A DNA stretch of 64,000 bases from Halorussus salinisoli (GCA_005239435.1 ML241305.1:705289-769288), one strand, 5' to 3'; counted from the first letter of the stretch, positions 16,905 through 26,549 are shown. Notes: generated by a model from the sequence alone, not told the origin. Made by a program: numbers and translations.

Positions 16905-17488
16905 CCGCTATCGCCCTCCGGCAGGTCCGCGAGGGTCGCGTTACTCGCCGTGTTGTACTCGAAGTAGAACTCGAAGACGACGGCGGCCGCGATACCCGCG
17001 GCGGTCGCCCTGACGAACTCCCACATCACGGCGTCGGCCGACCCGAGGAGTTCGGTCCCGAGGAACTGGTCCGAGTAGAACTGGAGGATGGCCCAGGCGC
17101 CGATTGCGGCCATCGTCGTCAACACGACCATCACGTCGGCGAACCACGGCGACATCTCCGCCTCGGTGAACAGCGCCAACTCGACCACGACCGCGAGCGC
17201 CACCGCGGCGACTCCGACGTAGGTCGCATACTCGGTGACCCACTCGGGACCCAGCGCCCGCGTCACGCCCGGAAGGACCGCCATCGCCGTCACCTCCGGC
17301 GGGAGCATCGCCGAGCGGTCCCGGAACACCGCCGCGGGCAACACGAGGACGACGAACGTGACTGCGAGAAACCCGGTCCAGATGAGGTGGCCGTCGACGA
17401 GGTTCTCCAGTATCGCCAGTGTCAGCACTCCCACGAGCGCCCAACTCACTCCGCCGCCATCGTCGGCCAACGATTCGAGAACGCCCAT
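16901..17488 (-). CDS. Hypothetical multi-pass membrane protein
   Basis: 195 aa from the ATG at 17488 (MGVLESLADDGGGVSW). About six hydrophobic helices; a conserved-looking WFADVMVVLTTMAAIGAW in the middle and an acidic C-terminal tail. No family recognised with confidence. First gene of the two-gene operon with the YjdF-like protein, and divergent from the PIN-ATPase gene. Confidence 0.7.
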   Translation of the reverse strand: MGVLESLADDGGGVSWALVGVLTLAILENLVDGHLIWTGFLAVTFVVLVLPAAVFRDRSAMLPPEVTAMAVLPGVTRALGPEWVTEYATYVGVAAVALAVVVELALFTEAEMSPWFADVMVVLTTMAAIGAWAILQFYSDQFLGTELLGSADAVMWEFVRATAAGIAAAVVFEFYFEYNTASNATLADLPEGDSG

Positions 17489-17600
17489 ATCAGGTACAGG
17501 ACACCGACCCGATTGAAACTTGTTGCCCAGAACCGGTTCCGCACCTCTCTGGAGTCCCTCCCTCGTAAAGAGTATCAACGCGCCACACGAAAAGGATATC

Positions 17601-19478
17601 ATGAACGTACTTCCGGACACGAGCGTCGTCATCGACGGCCGAGTTTCCGAGCGCGTCGAAGACGGTGACTTCGAGGGGGCGACGGTACTGGTGCCCGAGG
17701 CCGTGGTGGCCGAACTCGAAGCGCAGGCCAACGGCGGTGCCGAGAGCGGATGGAACGGCCTGTCGGAACTCCAGCGACTCGCCGACCTCGCCGACGAGGG
17801 GACCATCGAGTTGGAGTACGTCGGCGACCGACCCGACGCCGACGAGCAGGGGCGGGCCAGCGAGGGCGAGATAGACGCCCTGATTCGGGAACTCGCGGCC
17901 GAACACGACGCCGTGTTCGTCACCAGCGACGTGGTCCAGAGCGAAGTCGCACAGGCGAAGGGCATCGAGGTCGAGTACGTCTCTCCCCGGGTGGACGAGA
18001 CGGACATCGGAACCCTCTCCATCGAGGACTACTTCGACGACCAGACCATGAGCGTCCACCTCAAGGCCGGCGTCGAACCGATGGCCAAGCGCGGCGACGT
18101 GGGCGACATGCACTACCAGACCATCGGCGACGAGGCGATGGACGAGGAGGAGGTCCGCGAAATCGCCGGGGAGATTATCGACAGCGCGAAGGAGAGCAAC
18201 GAGGGGTTCATCGAACTTGACGAACCCGGGATGACCATCGTCCAGTTCCGCGACTACCGTATCGCCATCGCGGAGCCGCCGTTCGCCGACGCGTGGGAGA
18301 TTACCGCGGTCCGGCCCATCGTCAAGACCGACTTGGAGGACTACGAGCACGCCGACGAACTCAAAGACCGACTCCTCGAACGCCAGCGCGGCGTCCTCAT
18401 CGCCGGGTCGCCCGGTGCCGGGAAGTCCACCTTCGCGCAGGCGGTCGGCGAGTTCCTCGCGGACAGCGACTTCGCGGTCAAGACGATGGAGAAGCCCCGC
18501 GACCTCCAGGTCGGCCCGGAAATCACCCAGTACACCGAGTTGGGCGGCGAGATGGAAAAGACCGCCGACTCGCTGTTGATGGTCCGCCCCGACTACACAA
18601 TCTACGACGAGGTTCGGAAGACCGACGACTTCGAGGTGTTCGCCGACATGCGCCTCGCCGGCGTCGGAATGGTCGGCGTCGTCCACGCCACCCGCGCCAT
18701 CGACGCGCTCCAGCGCCTCGTCGGCCGGGTCGAACTCGGCATGATTCCCCAGATCGTGGACACCGTCGTCTACATCGAGGCCGGGAAGGTCGAGAAGGTG
18801 TACGACGTGTCCACGCAGGTCAAGGTACCCGAGGGCCTGATGGAGGAGGACCTCGCGCGCCCGGTCATCATGATTCAGGACTTCGAGACCGGTCGCCCCG
18901 AGTACGAGATCTACACCTTCAACCGGCAGGTCGTCACCGTCCCGCTCAACGAGGGCGAGCGCGAGGAGAGCGGCGTCTCGAAGCTCGCGAAGCAGGAAAT
19001 CGAGCGCGAAATCCAGTCGGTCGCCCGGGGTTCGGTGGACGTGGAGGTACAGGGTCAGAACCGCGCCACCGTCTACGTCACCGACGACGACATCTCCTAC
19101 GTCATCGGGAAGGGCGGCGGCCGCATCGAGGACATCGAGAACCGCCTCGGCATCGACATCGACGTGCGGACCCACGACGAGAAACCGCAGTCGGTCTCGG
19201 GCGCGAGCTCGAACGCGGGCGGCGCAGGTGCAGGCGGCGCAGGCGGTGCGGCCACGCAAGGCGAAACCGTCACGCCGGACATCACGTCCCGCCACATCGT
19301 CCTCCCGACCGACGGCCACGCGGGCGAGACGGTCGAAGTGCAGGCCGACGGCGAGTACCTGTTTACCGCGACGGTCGGCCGCGGCGGCGACATCCAGGTC
19401 TCGCGCGGGAGTGCGATTGCCGAAGAACTGGAGCGAGCAATCGACCGCGAACAGCAGATCACCGTAATTCGGGCCTGA
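17601..19478 (+). CDS. PIN-domain / PilT-like ATPase / KH-domain protein
   Basis: 625-aa archaeal protein with three modules. Residues 1-140 are a PIN ribonuclease-like domain (LPDTSVVIDGR with acidic residues, later FVTSDVVQSEVAQAKG). Residues about 240-480 are a secretion-ATPase-type P-loop domain (Walker A GSPGAGKST, RKTDDFEVFADMRLAG). Residues about 490-545 form a KH RNA-binding domain (DDISYVIGKGGGRIEDIE). A Gly/Ala linker and a last beta-rich domain follow. The combination suggests ATP-driven RNA binding or processing. The ATG at 17601 gives the family's normal start. Monocistronic. Confidence 0.92.
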   Translation: MNVLPDTSVVIDGRVSERVEDGDFEGATVLVPEAVVAELEAQANGGAESGWNGLSELQRLADLADEGTIELEYVGDRPDADEQGRASEGEIDALIRELAAEHDAVFVTSDVVQSEVAQAKGIEVEYVSPRVDETDIGTLSIEDYFDDQTMSVHLKAGVEPMAKRGDVGDMHYQTIGDEAMDEEEVREIAGEIIDSAKESNEGFIELDEPGMTIVQFRDYRIAIAEPPFADAWEITAVRPIVKTDLEDYEHADELKDRLLERQRGVLIAGSPGAGKSTFAQAVGEFLADSDFAVKTMEKPRDLQVGPEITQYTELGGEMEKTADSLLMVRPDYTIYDEVRKTDDFEVFADMRLAGVGMVGVVHATRAIDALQRLVGRVELGMIPQIVDTVVYIEAGKVEKVYDVSTQVKVPEGLMEEDLARPVIMIQDFETGRPEYEIYTFNRQVVTVPLNEGEREESGVSKLAKQEIEREIQSVARGSVDVEVQGQNRATVYVTDDDISYVIGKGGGRIEDIENRLGIDIDVRTHDEKPQSVSGASSNAGGAGAGGAGGAATQGETVTPDITSRHIVLPTDGHAGETVEVQADGEYLFTATVGRGGDIQVSRGSAIAEELERAIDREQQITVIRA

Positions 19479-19832
19479 AGACGGTCGTAAACGAATCTCT
19501 CTGTCCCGGTAGACCACAGAGATACCCGCTGTGAACATCTTTTTGCGTTCTTGAACGACCACTCTTATCGTAAATCGACAGCCGTAGTTCTCCGAGGGAG
19601 TCTCGCGTCGACGCACGGACCGTCGCGGCCGCCGTTCGACGGCGGGGTCGCCCACTCGGTACCGACGTCGTTCGGATACGACGGCGACGTTCCTCCTTCC
19701 CGACGTGTGACGACCGGAGTTGACCAGCGTCACGGTTCGCGGCGAAGTCACCCGCGTCTCCGAAAACGAGACCGACGACGTGACCGGTCGGTCCGCTGCG
19801 TCAACAAACCGACCGGAGAAACCCTCGGCCTG
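19479..19832. other. Gene-free stretch after the PIN-ATPase gene
   Basis: 354 bp with a CTTTTTG run at about 19541 that may end the PIN-ATPase transcript. No convincing coding sequence; the open frames that cross it have no recognisable motifs. Confidence 0.4.
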
Positions 19833-20071
19833 TCAGTCCGAATCGACGCGAGAGTCGAACGCGAGATGAGATACGCGAGGTCCTGAATCAGGTTCCCGAC
19901 GATACCTGCGAAGGCGATAACCATCGTCACGCCGAGGATAAGCGGCAGGTCGCGGTGGTGAATCGCAGTGAGTCCGACGTTACCGATTCCCTCGATGTAG
20001 AGTACCTCTTCGAGGACGAAAATCTCCACCACTAGCACGCCGAGGAGGTCCGCGAAGAACAGCGAGAACAC
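19833..20071 (-). pseudogene. C-terminal remnant of a DppB-type peptide ABC permease
   Basis: Reading leftward from 20071, about 66 codons match the end of DppB/OppB permeases: an FADLLGVLVVEIFVLEEVLY helix, then the diagnostic GIGNVGLTAIHHRDLPLILG loop and a final membrane helix (VTMVIAFAGIVGNLI). Near 19860 the frame must shift by one to reach the expected terminal FDSRVDSD and stop at 19833-19835. At least 240 residues of the protein are absent. It abuts, head to head, an ABC ATPase remnant. Confidence 0.75.
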
Positions 20072-20072
20072 C

Positions 20073-20397
20073 GTGCGCGAACGACTGGCCGACGGCGAGG
20101 CGGCCGACGGCGCGGTTTCGGAGCGAAGCTACGCGAGGCCATCCGCCGCGAGCACGACCTGCCGCGAAACTCGACGACGAGGCCGCCGAGCGCGCGCTTT
20201 CGGAGGCGGTCGATGGGGCCGCCGCCGGAGCAGTCGAAACCGCGGCAGCGCGACTCCGCGAAGCGTTCCCGTCGGTCCGTGTGCAGGAATGTCCAGAGGC
20301 GCACGAGGCCGGGAGTCGGACGGTCGCGTGTCACCTCTATCGGAGTGAAGAGTCGGGCGAGTCCGACGAAAGCGCAGAAAGTTCGGCGAGCAGTTAG
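20073..20397 (+). pseudogene. C-terminal remnant of an Opp/Dpp-type ABC transporter ATPase
   Basis: Three reading frames must be joined: VRERLADGEAADGAVSE, then AKLREAIRREHDLP (from 20123), then KLDDEAAERALSEAV onward (from 20167) to a stop at 20395-20397. The last part contains VQECPEAHEAGSRTVACHL, the terminal signature of peptide-transporter ATPases (Cys...Pro...His...AChL). Walker A, Q-loop and signature are all missing. One-base losses near 20122 and 20164 explain both shifts. Confidence 0.7.
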
Positions 20398-20525
20398 TGG
20401 TCGAACCGGCCTGTAAGCGTGACCAGCCACGTGAACGTAACGTTGAGAGGGATTACCGATTCGCGTCCTACAGAGGGTGTCGTCGACTTGCTGAGTTCGT
20501 CTCCTCCCGGCTCAAAACGGTCGCG

Positions 20526-20807
20526 CTACTCGGCGCACTTCTGAGCGTCGGCACAGTCCGCCGAGGTGTCACAGGAGACGCTTATCTCGTAGAGATTCTG
20601 GCGAGCGTCGGCGAAGTACACGTCTTCCTCCACGACGTCCAGTTCTTCCAGTCGTTCGAGAGCGTACCGAACCGTGCGCGCCGAGAGCATCGACTCCTCG
20701 ACTATCTGCTTTTGGGTCAGCGCACCCTTGTATTCGAGCACCTTGAAAACCAGTTTCGCACTCGGCGGCAGGTCGTCGATGTCCTCTAACTCGGACTGAG
20801 TTGCCAT
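20526..20807 (-). CDS. Winged-helix transcriptional regulator
   Basis: 93-aa MarR/TrmB-like winged helix: LPPSAKLVFKVLEYKGALTQ, then the recognition region EESMLSARTVRYALERLEEL and a wing (VVEEDVYFADARQNLYEI). The C-terminal tail has three cysteines (SCDTSADCADAQKC), which could bind metal or respond to redox state. Start at the ATG at 20807. A TATA-like stretch is present upstream. Target genes unknown. Confidence 0.8.
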   Translation of the reverse strand: MATQSELEDIDDLPPSAKLVFKVLEYKGALTQKQIVEESMLSARTVRYALERLEELDVVEEDVYFADARQNLYEISVSCDTSADCADAQKCAE

Positions 20808-21028
20808 CGTTACGAATCGAAACACGCCATCGTCATAAAAGTACGACCTTTGCATTACAACTTGTAACACGCTCGGCCGAACGCGCCGGAAGACGCGGCG
20901 ACGGAAACGGGTGGTTCGCTCGCGGCGGAGTAACGGGTTCGACCCGTTTCCGTCGGCGGAATCGCCGTCGGGATTCGGAGCGCGACAGAAGTCGGGGGTT
21001 TTTGAGGGAGCGGCCCCGACGAACAGTC

Positions 21029-21337
21029 ATGGCGACCGAACAGGTATCCGAGCGACGGTCATCCCACATCAGGGGTATTACGGTGACGTCCGTCGCCACG
21101 TTAGCGGGCGTCGCCGCGGCGCTCGTCTCGGCCGCGTTCCTCGGAACTGCGGCGAAAGACCAGTTAGGGCTGGTGGTCGTGGCTGCGTTCGTCTTCGCGC
21201 AACTGCCCGTCCTCAAAGTACTCGGTATCGACGTGGAGGACTTCTCCACGAAGGACCACCTCTACGTGCTGTTTATGACCTTCTCGCTGTGGTTCGTCAC
21301 GTGGACCATCCTCCTGACGAACGGAGTAACCTTCTAA
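21029..21337 (+). CDS. EMC6-like membrane protein
   Basis: 102 aa with three membrane segments (about 18-41, 46-66, 80-98). The loop DVEDFSTKDHLYVLFMTFSL and WFVTWTILLTNG match the EMC6-like proteins annotated in haloarchaea, relatives of a subunit of the eukaryotic ER membrane protein complex that inserts membrane proteins. It ends 3 bp before the ATG of the RLI ATPase, so the two are very probably co-transcribed, linking membrane insertion with ribosome recycling. Confidence 0.82.
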   Translation: MATEQVSERRSSHIRGITVTSVATLAGVAAALVSAAFLGTAAKDQLGLVVVAAFVFAQLPVLKVLGIDVEDFSTKDHLYVLFMTFSLWFVTWTILLTNGVTF

Positions 21338-21340
21338 CCC

Positions 21341-23155
21341 ATGGCGGACGACAGTATCGCGGTCGTGGACCTCGAACGGTGTCAACCCGACAGATGCAAC
21401 TACGAGTGTAAGAACTACTGCCCGCCGAATCGGACGGGCAAGGAGTGCATCACGCTGCGCGGCGACGACGCCGAGGAGGGCGACCCCGACCAAATACACA
21501 TCAGCGAGGAGATTTGCCTCGGCGAGACCTGCGGTATCTGCGTCGAGAAGTGTCCGTTCGACGCGATAGAGATCATCAACCTCCCGCAGGAACTCGAAGA
21601 CGACCCCGTGCATCGGTACGGCGAGAACGCCTTCTCGCTGTACGGCCTGCCGGTCCCGCTGGAGGGACAGGTCACGGGCATCCTCGGGCCGAACGGTATC
21701 GGGAAGACCACCGCGGTCCGGGTTCTGGCCGGCGAACTCGCGCCGAACCTCGGCCAGCACGCCGACCCGCCGGGATGGGACGCGGTGCTGGACGCCTACC
21801 GAGGCACCGAGCTACAGGACTACCTCGGCGCGGTCAAGGACGGCGACGTGAGCGTCGCGCGCAAGCCCCAGTACGTGGACAGGATTCCCGACCGATTCGA
21901 CGGGCCGACCTCTCAACTGCTGGAGAACGTCGACGAGCGAGGCGTGCTCGACGACCTGCTCGAACGACTCGAAATCGAACACGTCCGAGACCAGGACATC
22001 GACAGCCTCTCGGGCGGCGAACTCCAGCGAGTCGCGCTGGTGGCGTGTCTGGCCCGCGACGTGGACTTCTACTTCGTGGACGAGATTACGCCGTACCTCG
22101 ACATCAGCCAGCGCGTGAAGGCCGCGCGACTAATTCAGGAGATGGCCGAGGAGGAGGGCAAGTCGATGCTCGTGGTCGAACACGACCTCGCCATCCTCGA
22201 CCTCGTGGCCGACAACCTCCACGTGGCGTACGGTGAACCCGGCGCGTACGGTGTCATCACTTCCCCGAAGTCGGTCCGGAACGGCATCAACGAGTACCTC
22301 AAGGGGTATCTCGACAACGAGAACATGCGCATCCGGCCCAACGCCATCGAGTTCGAGGAACACGCCCCGCGGGTTACGAGTCGTTCCGACGCGCTCGTCG
22401 ACTACCCCGACCTCACGAAGTCCTACGGCGAGGGCGAGTTCGGTCTCGAAGTCGAGGGCGGCACCATCCACGAGAACGAGGTGCTGGGTATCGTCGGCCC
22501 GAACGGTATCGGGAAGTCGACGTTCGCCGAACTGCTCGCGGGCCGACTCGAAGCCGACGAGGGCGAAATCGACTTCGACCTCGACATCTCCTACAAGCCC
22601 CAGTACATCGAAATCGACCAGCCGATGCGGGTCGATAGCTTCCTGCGCTCGATTACCGACAGGGTCGGCTCCTCGTACTGGAACACCGAAATCGCTCAAC
22701 CGCTCCAACTCGACCGCATCATGGAGCAACAGCTCACCGACCTCTCGGGCGGCGAGCGCCAGCGGGTCGCCATCGCGGCCGCGCTCTCGGAGACGGCCGA
22801 CCTCTACCTGCTGGACGAACCGTCGGCGTACCTCGACGTCGAACAGCGGGTGCGCGCGACCAACGCCATCCGGCGGTTCGCCGAACAGCAGGACGCGACC
22901 GTGATGGTCATCGACCACGACATCTACATGATAGACCTGCTCGCCGACCGACTGATGGTGTTCGACGGCGAACCCGCGGTCCACGGTCGGGCGAGCAAGC
23001 CCAAGGGGATGCGCGAGGGGATGAACGACTTCCTCGCCAACCTCGACATCACCTTCCGGCGCGACGAGAACGTCGGTCGCCCGCGCATCAACAAGCCCGG
23101 AAGTCAACTCGACCGCGAGCAGAAGAAGGAAGGCGAGTACTACTACGCGCCCTGA
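21341..23155 (+). CDS. Ribosome recycling ATPase RLI (ABCE1)
   Basis: 604-aa twin-ABC ATPase that splits ribosomes after termination. The N-terminal two [4Fe-4S] clusters are visible: C14, C19, C23 and C27, then CLGETCGICVEKCP. NBD1 has GPNGIGKTT and LSGGELQR; NBD2 has GPNGIGKST and LSGGERQR; the hinge contains the conserved YYYAP-type end. Length is that of archaeal ABCE1. Cytoplasmic, essential in archaea. Translationally close behind the EMC6-like gene. Confidence 0.97.
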   Translation: MADDSIAVVDLERCQPDRCNYECKNYCPPNRTGKECITLRGDDAEEGDPDQIHISEEICLGETCGICVEKCPFDAIEIINLPQELEDDPVHRYGENAFSLYGLPVPLEGQVTGILGPNGIGKTTAVRVLAGELAPNLGQHADPPGWDAVLDAYRGTELQDYLGAVKDGDVSVARKPQYVDRIPDRFDGPTSQLLENVDERGVLDDLLERLEIEHVRDQDIDSLSGGELQRVALVACLARDVDFYFVDEITPYLDISQRVKAARLIQEMAEEEGKSMLVVEHDLAILDLVADNLHVAYGEPGAYGVITSPKSVRNGINEYLKGYLDNENMRIRPNAIEFEEHAPRVTSRSDALVDYPDLTKSYGEGEFGLEVEGGTIHENEVLGIVGPNGIGKSTFAELLAGRLEADEGEIDFDLDISYKPQYIEIDQPMRVDSFLRSITDRVGSSYWNTEIAQPLQLDRIMEQQLTDLSGGERQRVAIAAALSETADLYLLDEPSAYLDVEQRVRATNAIRRFAEQQDATVMVIDHDIYMIDLLADRLMVFDGEPAVHGRASKPKGMREGMNDFLANLDITFRRDENVGRPRINKPGSQLDREQKKEGEYYYAP

Positions 23156-23265
23156 CGCCGGTCGATTCGCCCGGACTCGTCCCGAGTTGCCTGCGAAGAA
23201 GTGGCAAGATTCGGTTCGGACGTAGAACCGAACGATTTTCGTCAACGGACTCATAGCCCCTTCCA

Positions 23266-24561
23266 GTGACACGCCTCCCCGACTGGCTCGGAACGGGCCA
23301 CGAGCGCCGAACGAAACTGTTCGCGTGTCTCGCCGTCGTCAGTCTCGCAGTCGCGACCGTCGGCGTGCTGGCGGCCCCGGACCAACCGCGTCGAACCGTC
23401 GCCGACGAGTCGCCCGAGAACAACACGCTCGTCGCGCTACAGGGGTACCAGAGCGAAGGGAAAGCAGTCGAACTCGCCCCCGACGGCGAGGTCGTCTGGG
23501 AGTACGACGACCCCGACGACGTCTTCGACGTGGAAGCGCTCGGTCCCGACCGCGTGCAGGTGTCGACCGCCGACGAGATTCCCGACGCCGAGTGTCCGGA
23601 CCGCTACCGCAACGACGGGTACTCGAACTGCGTTCGGAACAGCCTCCGGATTCTGAACAAATCGAACAACGAGGTGGTCTGGGAGTACGCGTGGTACGAC
23701 GCGGAACTCCACGAACACGAACTCCACGACGCCGACCACTACACGGTCGACGGCGAGGACCGCTGGGTCATGGTGGACATGGGCAACGACCGCGTGTTCG
23801 CGGTGAACCGCCAGAAGGAAATCGTCTGGCAGTGGAACGCCACCGACACCTACGACCGACCCGACCGGATGGGACCGGAGAGCGACTGGACCCACATGAA
23901 CGACGTGGACCGACTCCGGCCGGGCGTGTTCCAGGTCAGTCTCCGGAACTTCGACACCGTAGTCGAACTCCACGTCGAGAACGGGTCGGGACCGAGCGAC
24001 CGGGCCGTGGCTGTCGAACCGGTCGTCGGCCCGAACCAGTTCGAGGGGAAGGGCGACGTCCTCTACGAACAGCACAACCCCGACCGACTCGCCGACGGCC
24101 ACCTGCTGGTCGCCGACAGCGAACACGACCGCGTGGTCGAACTGAATCGGTCGGGCGAGGTCGTCTGGACGTTCGGCGGGAGCGCCACCCTGAACTGGCC
24201 CCGCGACGCCGACCGCCTCCCGAACGGCCACACGCTCGTCACCGACTCGTACAACGACCGGGTCGTCGAGGTGAACGAGGACGGCGAGATAGTCTGGGCG
24301 GTCGAGACCGGCCGACTCCCCTACGAGGCCGACCGACTCCCCGGCGAGGGGAGTAGCGACCACCCGACGGCTACCGAGGCGGGACTGGCCGACGGCGGCC
24401 GGGAGTCCGTCGTCGAGCAGTATCTCGGCTACGTCGTCGCCATCTCGAAGTACGTCCTTCCGACCGGGATGGGCGGACAGGTGCTACCGCTGGCGGTGGC
24501 GCTCGTCTCGCTCCTCGCCGCGGCGATAGAGGGCGTCAGGTGGCGCGGGATTCGGGGGTAG
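23266..24561 (+). CDS. Arylsulfotransferase-like beta-propeller membrane protein
   Basis: 431 aa starting at a GTG (23266). An N-terminal membrane anchor (LFACLAVVSLAVATVGVL, about 18-36) precedes a beta-propeller with repeated blocks such as GEVVWEYDDPDDVFDVEAL, WTHMNDVDRLRPGVFQVS and LNWPRDADRLPNGHTLVTDS, the pattern of the ASST/arylsulfotransferase family. A second membrane helix lies near the C-terminus (VLPLAVALVSLLAAAIEG). The propeller is therefore outside the cell, held at both ends. The enzymatic role is not established in haloarchaea. Confidence 0.82.
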   Translation: MTRLPDWLGTGHERRTKLFACLAVVSLAVATVGVLAAPDQPRRTVADESPENNTLVALQGYQSEGKAVELAPDGEVVWEYDDPDDVFDVEALGPDRVQVSTADEIPDAECPDRYRNDGYSNCVRNSLRILNKSNNEVVWEYAWYDAELHEHELHDADHYTVDGEDRWVMVDMGNDRVFAVNRQKEIVWQWNATDTYDRPDRMGPESDWTHMNDVDRLRPGVFQVSLRNFDTVVELHVENGSGPSDRAVAVEPVVGPNQFEGKGDVLYEQHNPDRLADGHLLVADSEHDRVVELNRSGEVVWTFGGSATLNWPRDADRLPNGHTLVTDSYNDRVVEVNEDGEIVWAVETGRLPYEADRLPGEGSSDHPTATEAGLADGGRESVVEQYLGYVVAISKYVLPTGMGGQVLPLAVALVSLLAAAIEGVRWRGIRG

Positions 24562-24678
24562 GAACCGACGGTTCACCGAGACGGCTCTCGGTCACGACGC
24601 CAATCGCTGTCGAATTTATACGATTGTTTAAGAAATAAAAATGTTTCTCAAGCGAACGTATACTCCCCCGAGGCCCGT

Positions 24679-25200
24679 CTATAGCACGTTCCGCTGACAG
24701 GTGCCACAGAGGTTCTCTTCTTTCACGTCCACTTCGCGGACGGTCGGCGAGAAGTTCATGACGCATCGCTTGTTGTCGCAGTGTTCGAGACCGAGCGTGT
24801 GGCCGATTTCGTGGACGACTTCCTTGCGGACCCGGTCGGAGAAGATCTCGCTCGCGCTCTGGTTGGAGAACCCGCCGTCGCTCGACGTTTGGAGTCGATA
24901 GGTCGAGATGACGCTCCCGTTGCCGTCGAGGTAGGCGAGACCGAAGACGTAGTTCCGGCGGCGATAGAAGAGGTCCTTGGGCGTGATAGCGATGTTCTTC
25001 TCTCCGGACCCGACGCGGCCCGCGAGTTCGATGAACTCCTCGGCGCGGTACTGGTCGCGTTTCTCGTCGTGTGCCCCGGACGGGACCGATTGAGAGTCGT
25101 GAATCGTAACGTCGCAGTCGTAGACGGAACGCAGAGCCGTCGAGGCTTGCCGCTTGACCCGCGCGGACACGTCCCCGACCGGGACGACATCAACGAGCAT
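24679..25200 (-). CDS. amzA: Archaemetzincin zinc metalloprotease
   Basis: 173-aa archaemetzincin. The extended zinc site HEIGHTLGLEHC occupies residues 130-141, followed by CVMNFSPTVREVD (Met-turn region) and the structural-zinc cysteines LCGTCQ near the end. Opening MLVDVVPVGDV is the family start, so the ATG at 25200 is chosen. Predicted cytoplasmic peptidase with a narrow substrate range. Divergent from the UPF0146 gene, with 39 bp between the two starts, so the promoters overlap. Confidence 0.95.
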   Translation of the reverse strand: MLVDVVPVGDVSARVKRQASTALRSVYDCDVTIHDSQSVPSGAHDEKRDQYRAEEFIELAGRVGSGEKNIAITPKDLFYRRRNYVFGLAYLDGNGSVISTYRLQTSSDGGFSNQSASEIFSDRVRKEVVHEIGHTLGLEHCDNKRCVMNFSPTVREVDVKEENLCGTCQRNVL

Positions 25201-25239
25201 GAGAAACACTATGCGGGAGCGGCCCATAAACTTCCCGCC

Positions 25240-25629
25240 ATGAGACACCGGACCCGTCGGGCAATCGTCGGCCGACTGTCTGACTTCGGACGCCTCGTAG
25301 AGGTGGGCGTCGGCAACCGGACCGACGTGGCCGCCGCGCTGGCCGACGCCGGCGCGACCGTCACCGCGACCGACGTGCATCCCCGCGAGGTCCCGGACGC
25401 GGTCGGGTTCGTGGCAGACGACGTCTTCGACCCCGACCCGGCGGTCTACCGGGACGCCGACGCCGTCTACGCGCTGAACCTCCCGCCGGAGTTGCATCGT
25501 CCGGCGCTGGAGGCGGCCCGCGACCACGACGCCGCGTTCCTGTTCACGACCCTCGGCGGCGACCAACCGGCGATTCCGGTCGAGCGCGAGACGGTTCCGG
25601 GCGAGACTATCTTCGTGGCGCGGGAGTGA
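25240..25629 (+). CDS. UPF0146 family protein
   Basis: 129-aa small Rossmann-like protein of UPF0146, conserved in archaea with unknown role and methyltransferase-like layout: LVEVGVGNRTDVAAALADAG (GxGxxx loop), TATDVHPREVP, and ALNLPPELHRPALEAARD. The ATG at 25240 gives the family's start; the reading frame is open well upstream only antisense to amzA. Confidence 0.9.
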   Translation: MRHRTRRAIVGRLSDFGRLVEVGVGNRTDVAAALADAGATVTATDVHPREVPDAVGFVADDVFDPDPAVYRDADAVYALNLPPELHRPALEAARDHDAAFLFTTLGGDQPAIPVERETVPGETIFVARE

Positions 25630-25686
25630 ACGGTCGGGCGTTCTGCCGCCAAGACGCTTAACAACGCGCCGGACGACAAATCAGGC

Positions 25687-26475
25687 GTGTCCGTCGCTCC
25701 AGACCCTTCCGAGATTTTCGACCGGGCGGTCGAAGAAGGCGAACGTCGCCTCGACCAGTCGATGCTCGAACTCGTCTCGACGAGTTTCATCGCCGGGTTC
25801 ACCATCGTCTTCGGCATCGTCGCGCTCGGTATCGCGGAAGCCGTGGTGAGGCCGCGCTACGGCGAAGTCGCGAAGATCGCAGGTTCGCTCGCGTTCGGCG
25901 TCGGCGTCGTGTTCCTGGTCGTCGGCCGGGCCGAACTGTTCAACGAGAACTTCTTCGACCCGACCGCGAAGGCGGTCGACGCCGACGACTCGTGGATGGT
26001 CGGCTCGCTCGCCCGGCTATGGGTCGTCACCTTCGCGCTCAATCTCGTCGGCGGCGGTCTCTTCGTCGCCGTCCTGACCGTCGAGGGTGCGCTTCCCGCG
26101 GGAACGCCGGAGGTGCTGTCCCACACCGCCGAGGAAATCGTGCATCGGCGTGCGGCCCCCGAGTTCGTGAAGGGCATCGTCGGCGGTGCGCTCGTGGCGT
26201 TGCTCTCGTTCCTCCTGGCGGCCGTCAACAGCGTCGGAAGTCGAATCACCTTGTCCTACGTCGTCGGGGTCCTGCTGACGCTCGGTCCCTTCGACCACGT
26301 CATCGTCACGATACTTCACGTCCTGTTCGGCGTCCTCTTCGAGGCGAATATCGGCCTGGGCGCGCTGGCCGAGACGACGGCGGTCGTCACGGCCGGGAAC
26401 CTCGTCGGTGGTCTCGGACTGGTCACGCTCACGCACGTCGCGCAGGCGAAGGGAGCGCGCGAGTCCGACGAGTGA
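25687..26475 (+). CDS. Formate/nitrite transporter (FNT) family protein
   Basis: 262-aa integral membrane protein with about six helices. The FNT fold is indicated by RAELFNENFFDPTAKAV in the first half and VGVLLTLGPFDHVIVTILHV followed by GNLVGGLGLVTLTHVAQAK in the second. FNT channels pass formate, nitrite or hydrosulfide; substrate here is unknown, and no formate or nitrite genes adjoin it. Starts at GTG 25687. Confidence 0.85.
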   Translation: MSVAPDPSEIFDRAVEEGERRLDQSMLELVSTSFIAGFTIVFGIVALGIAEAVVRPRYGEVAKIAGSLAFGVGVVFLVVGRAELFNENFFDPTAKAVDADDSWMVGSLARLWVVTFALNLVGGGLFVAVLTVEGALPAGTPEVLSHTAEEIVHRRAAPEFVKGIVGGALVALLSFLLAAVNSVGSRITLSYVVGVLLTLGPFDHVIVTILHVLFGVLFEANIGLGALAETTAVVTAGNLVGGLGLVTLTHVAQAKGARESDE

Positions 26476-26549
26476 CCCGGAAGACGCGGCCTAAAAGTGG
26501 TGTGTGAACACTACCCCAACGTTATAGCAGAGAATTGCGTAGTCGTCGC

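Noticed and set aside
19479..19832. Possible DppC start downstream of the DppB remnant
   Set aside because: All minus-strand frames read through charged, arginine-rich sequence without membrane helices or EAA-loop motifs.
20333..20349. A further ORB-like CACCTCTATCGGAGTGA far from the origin
   Set aside because: It falls inside the ABC ATPase remnant, where the same bases encode the conserved CHLYRSE stretch, so the match is coincidental.
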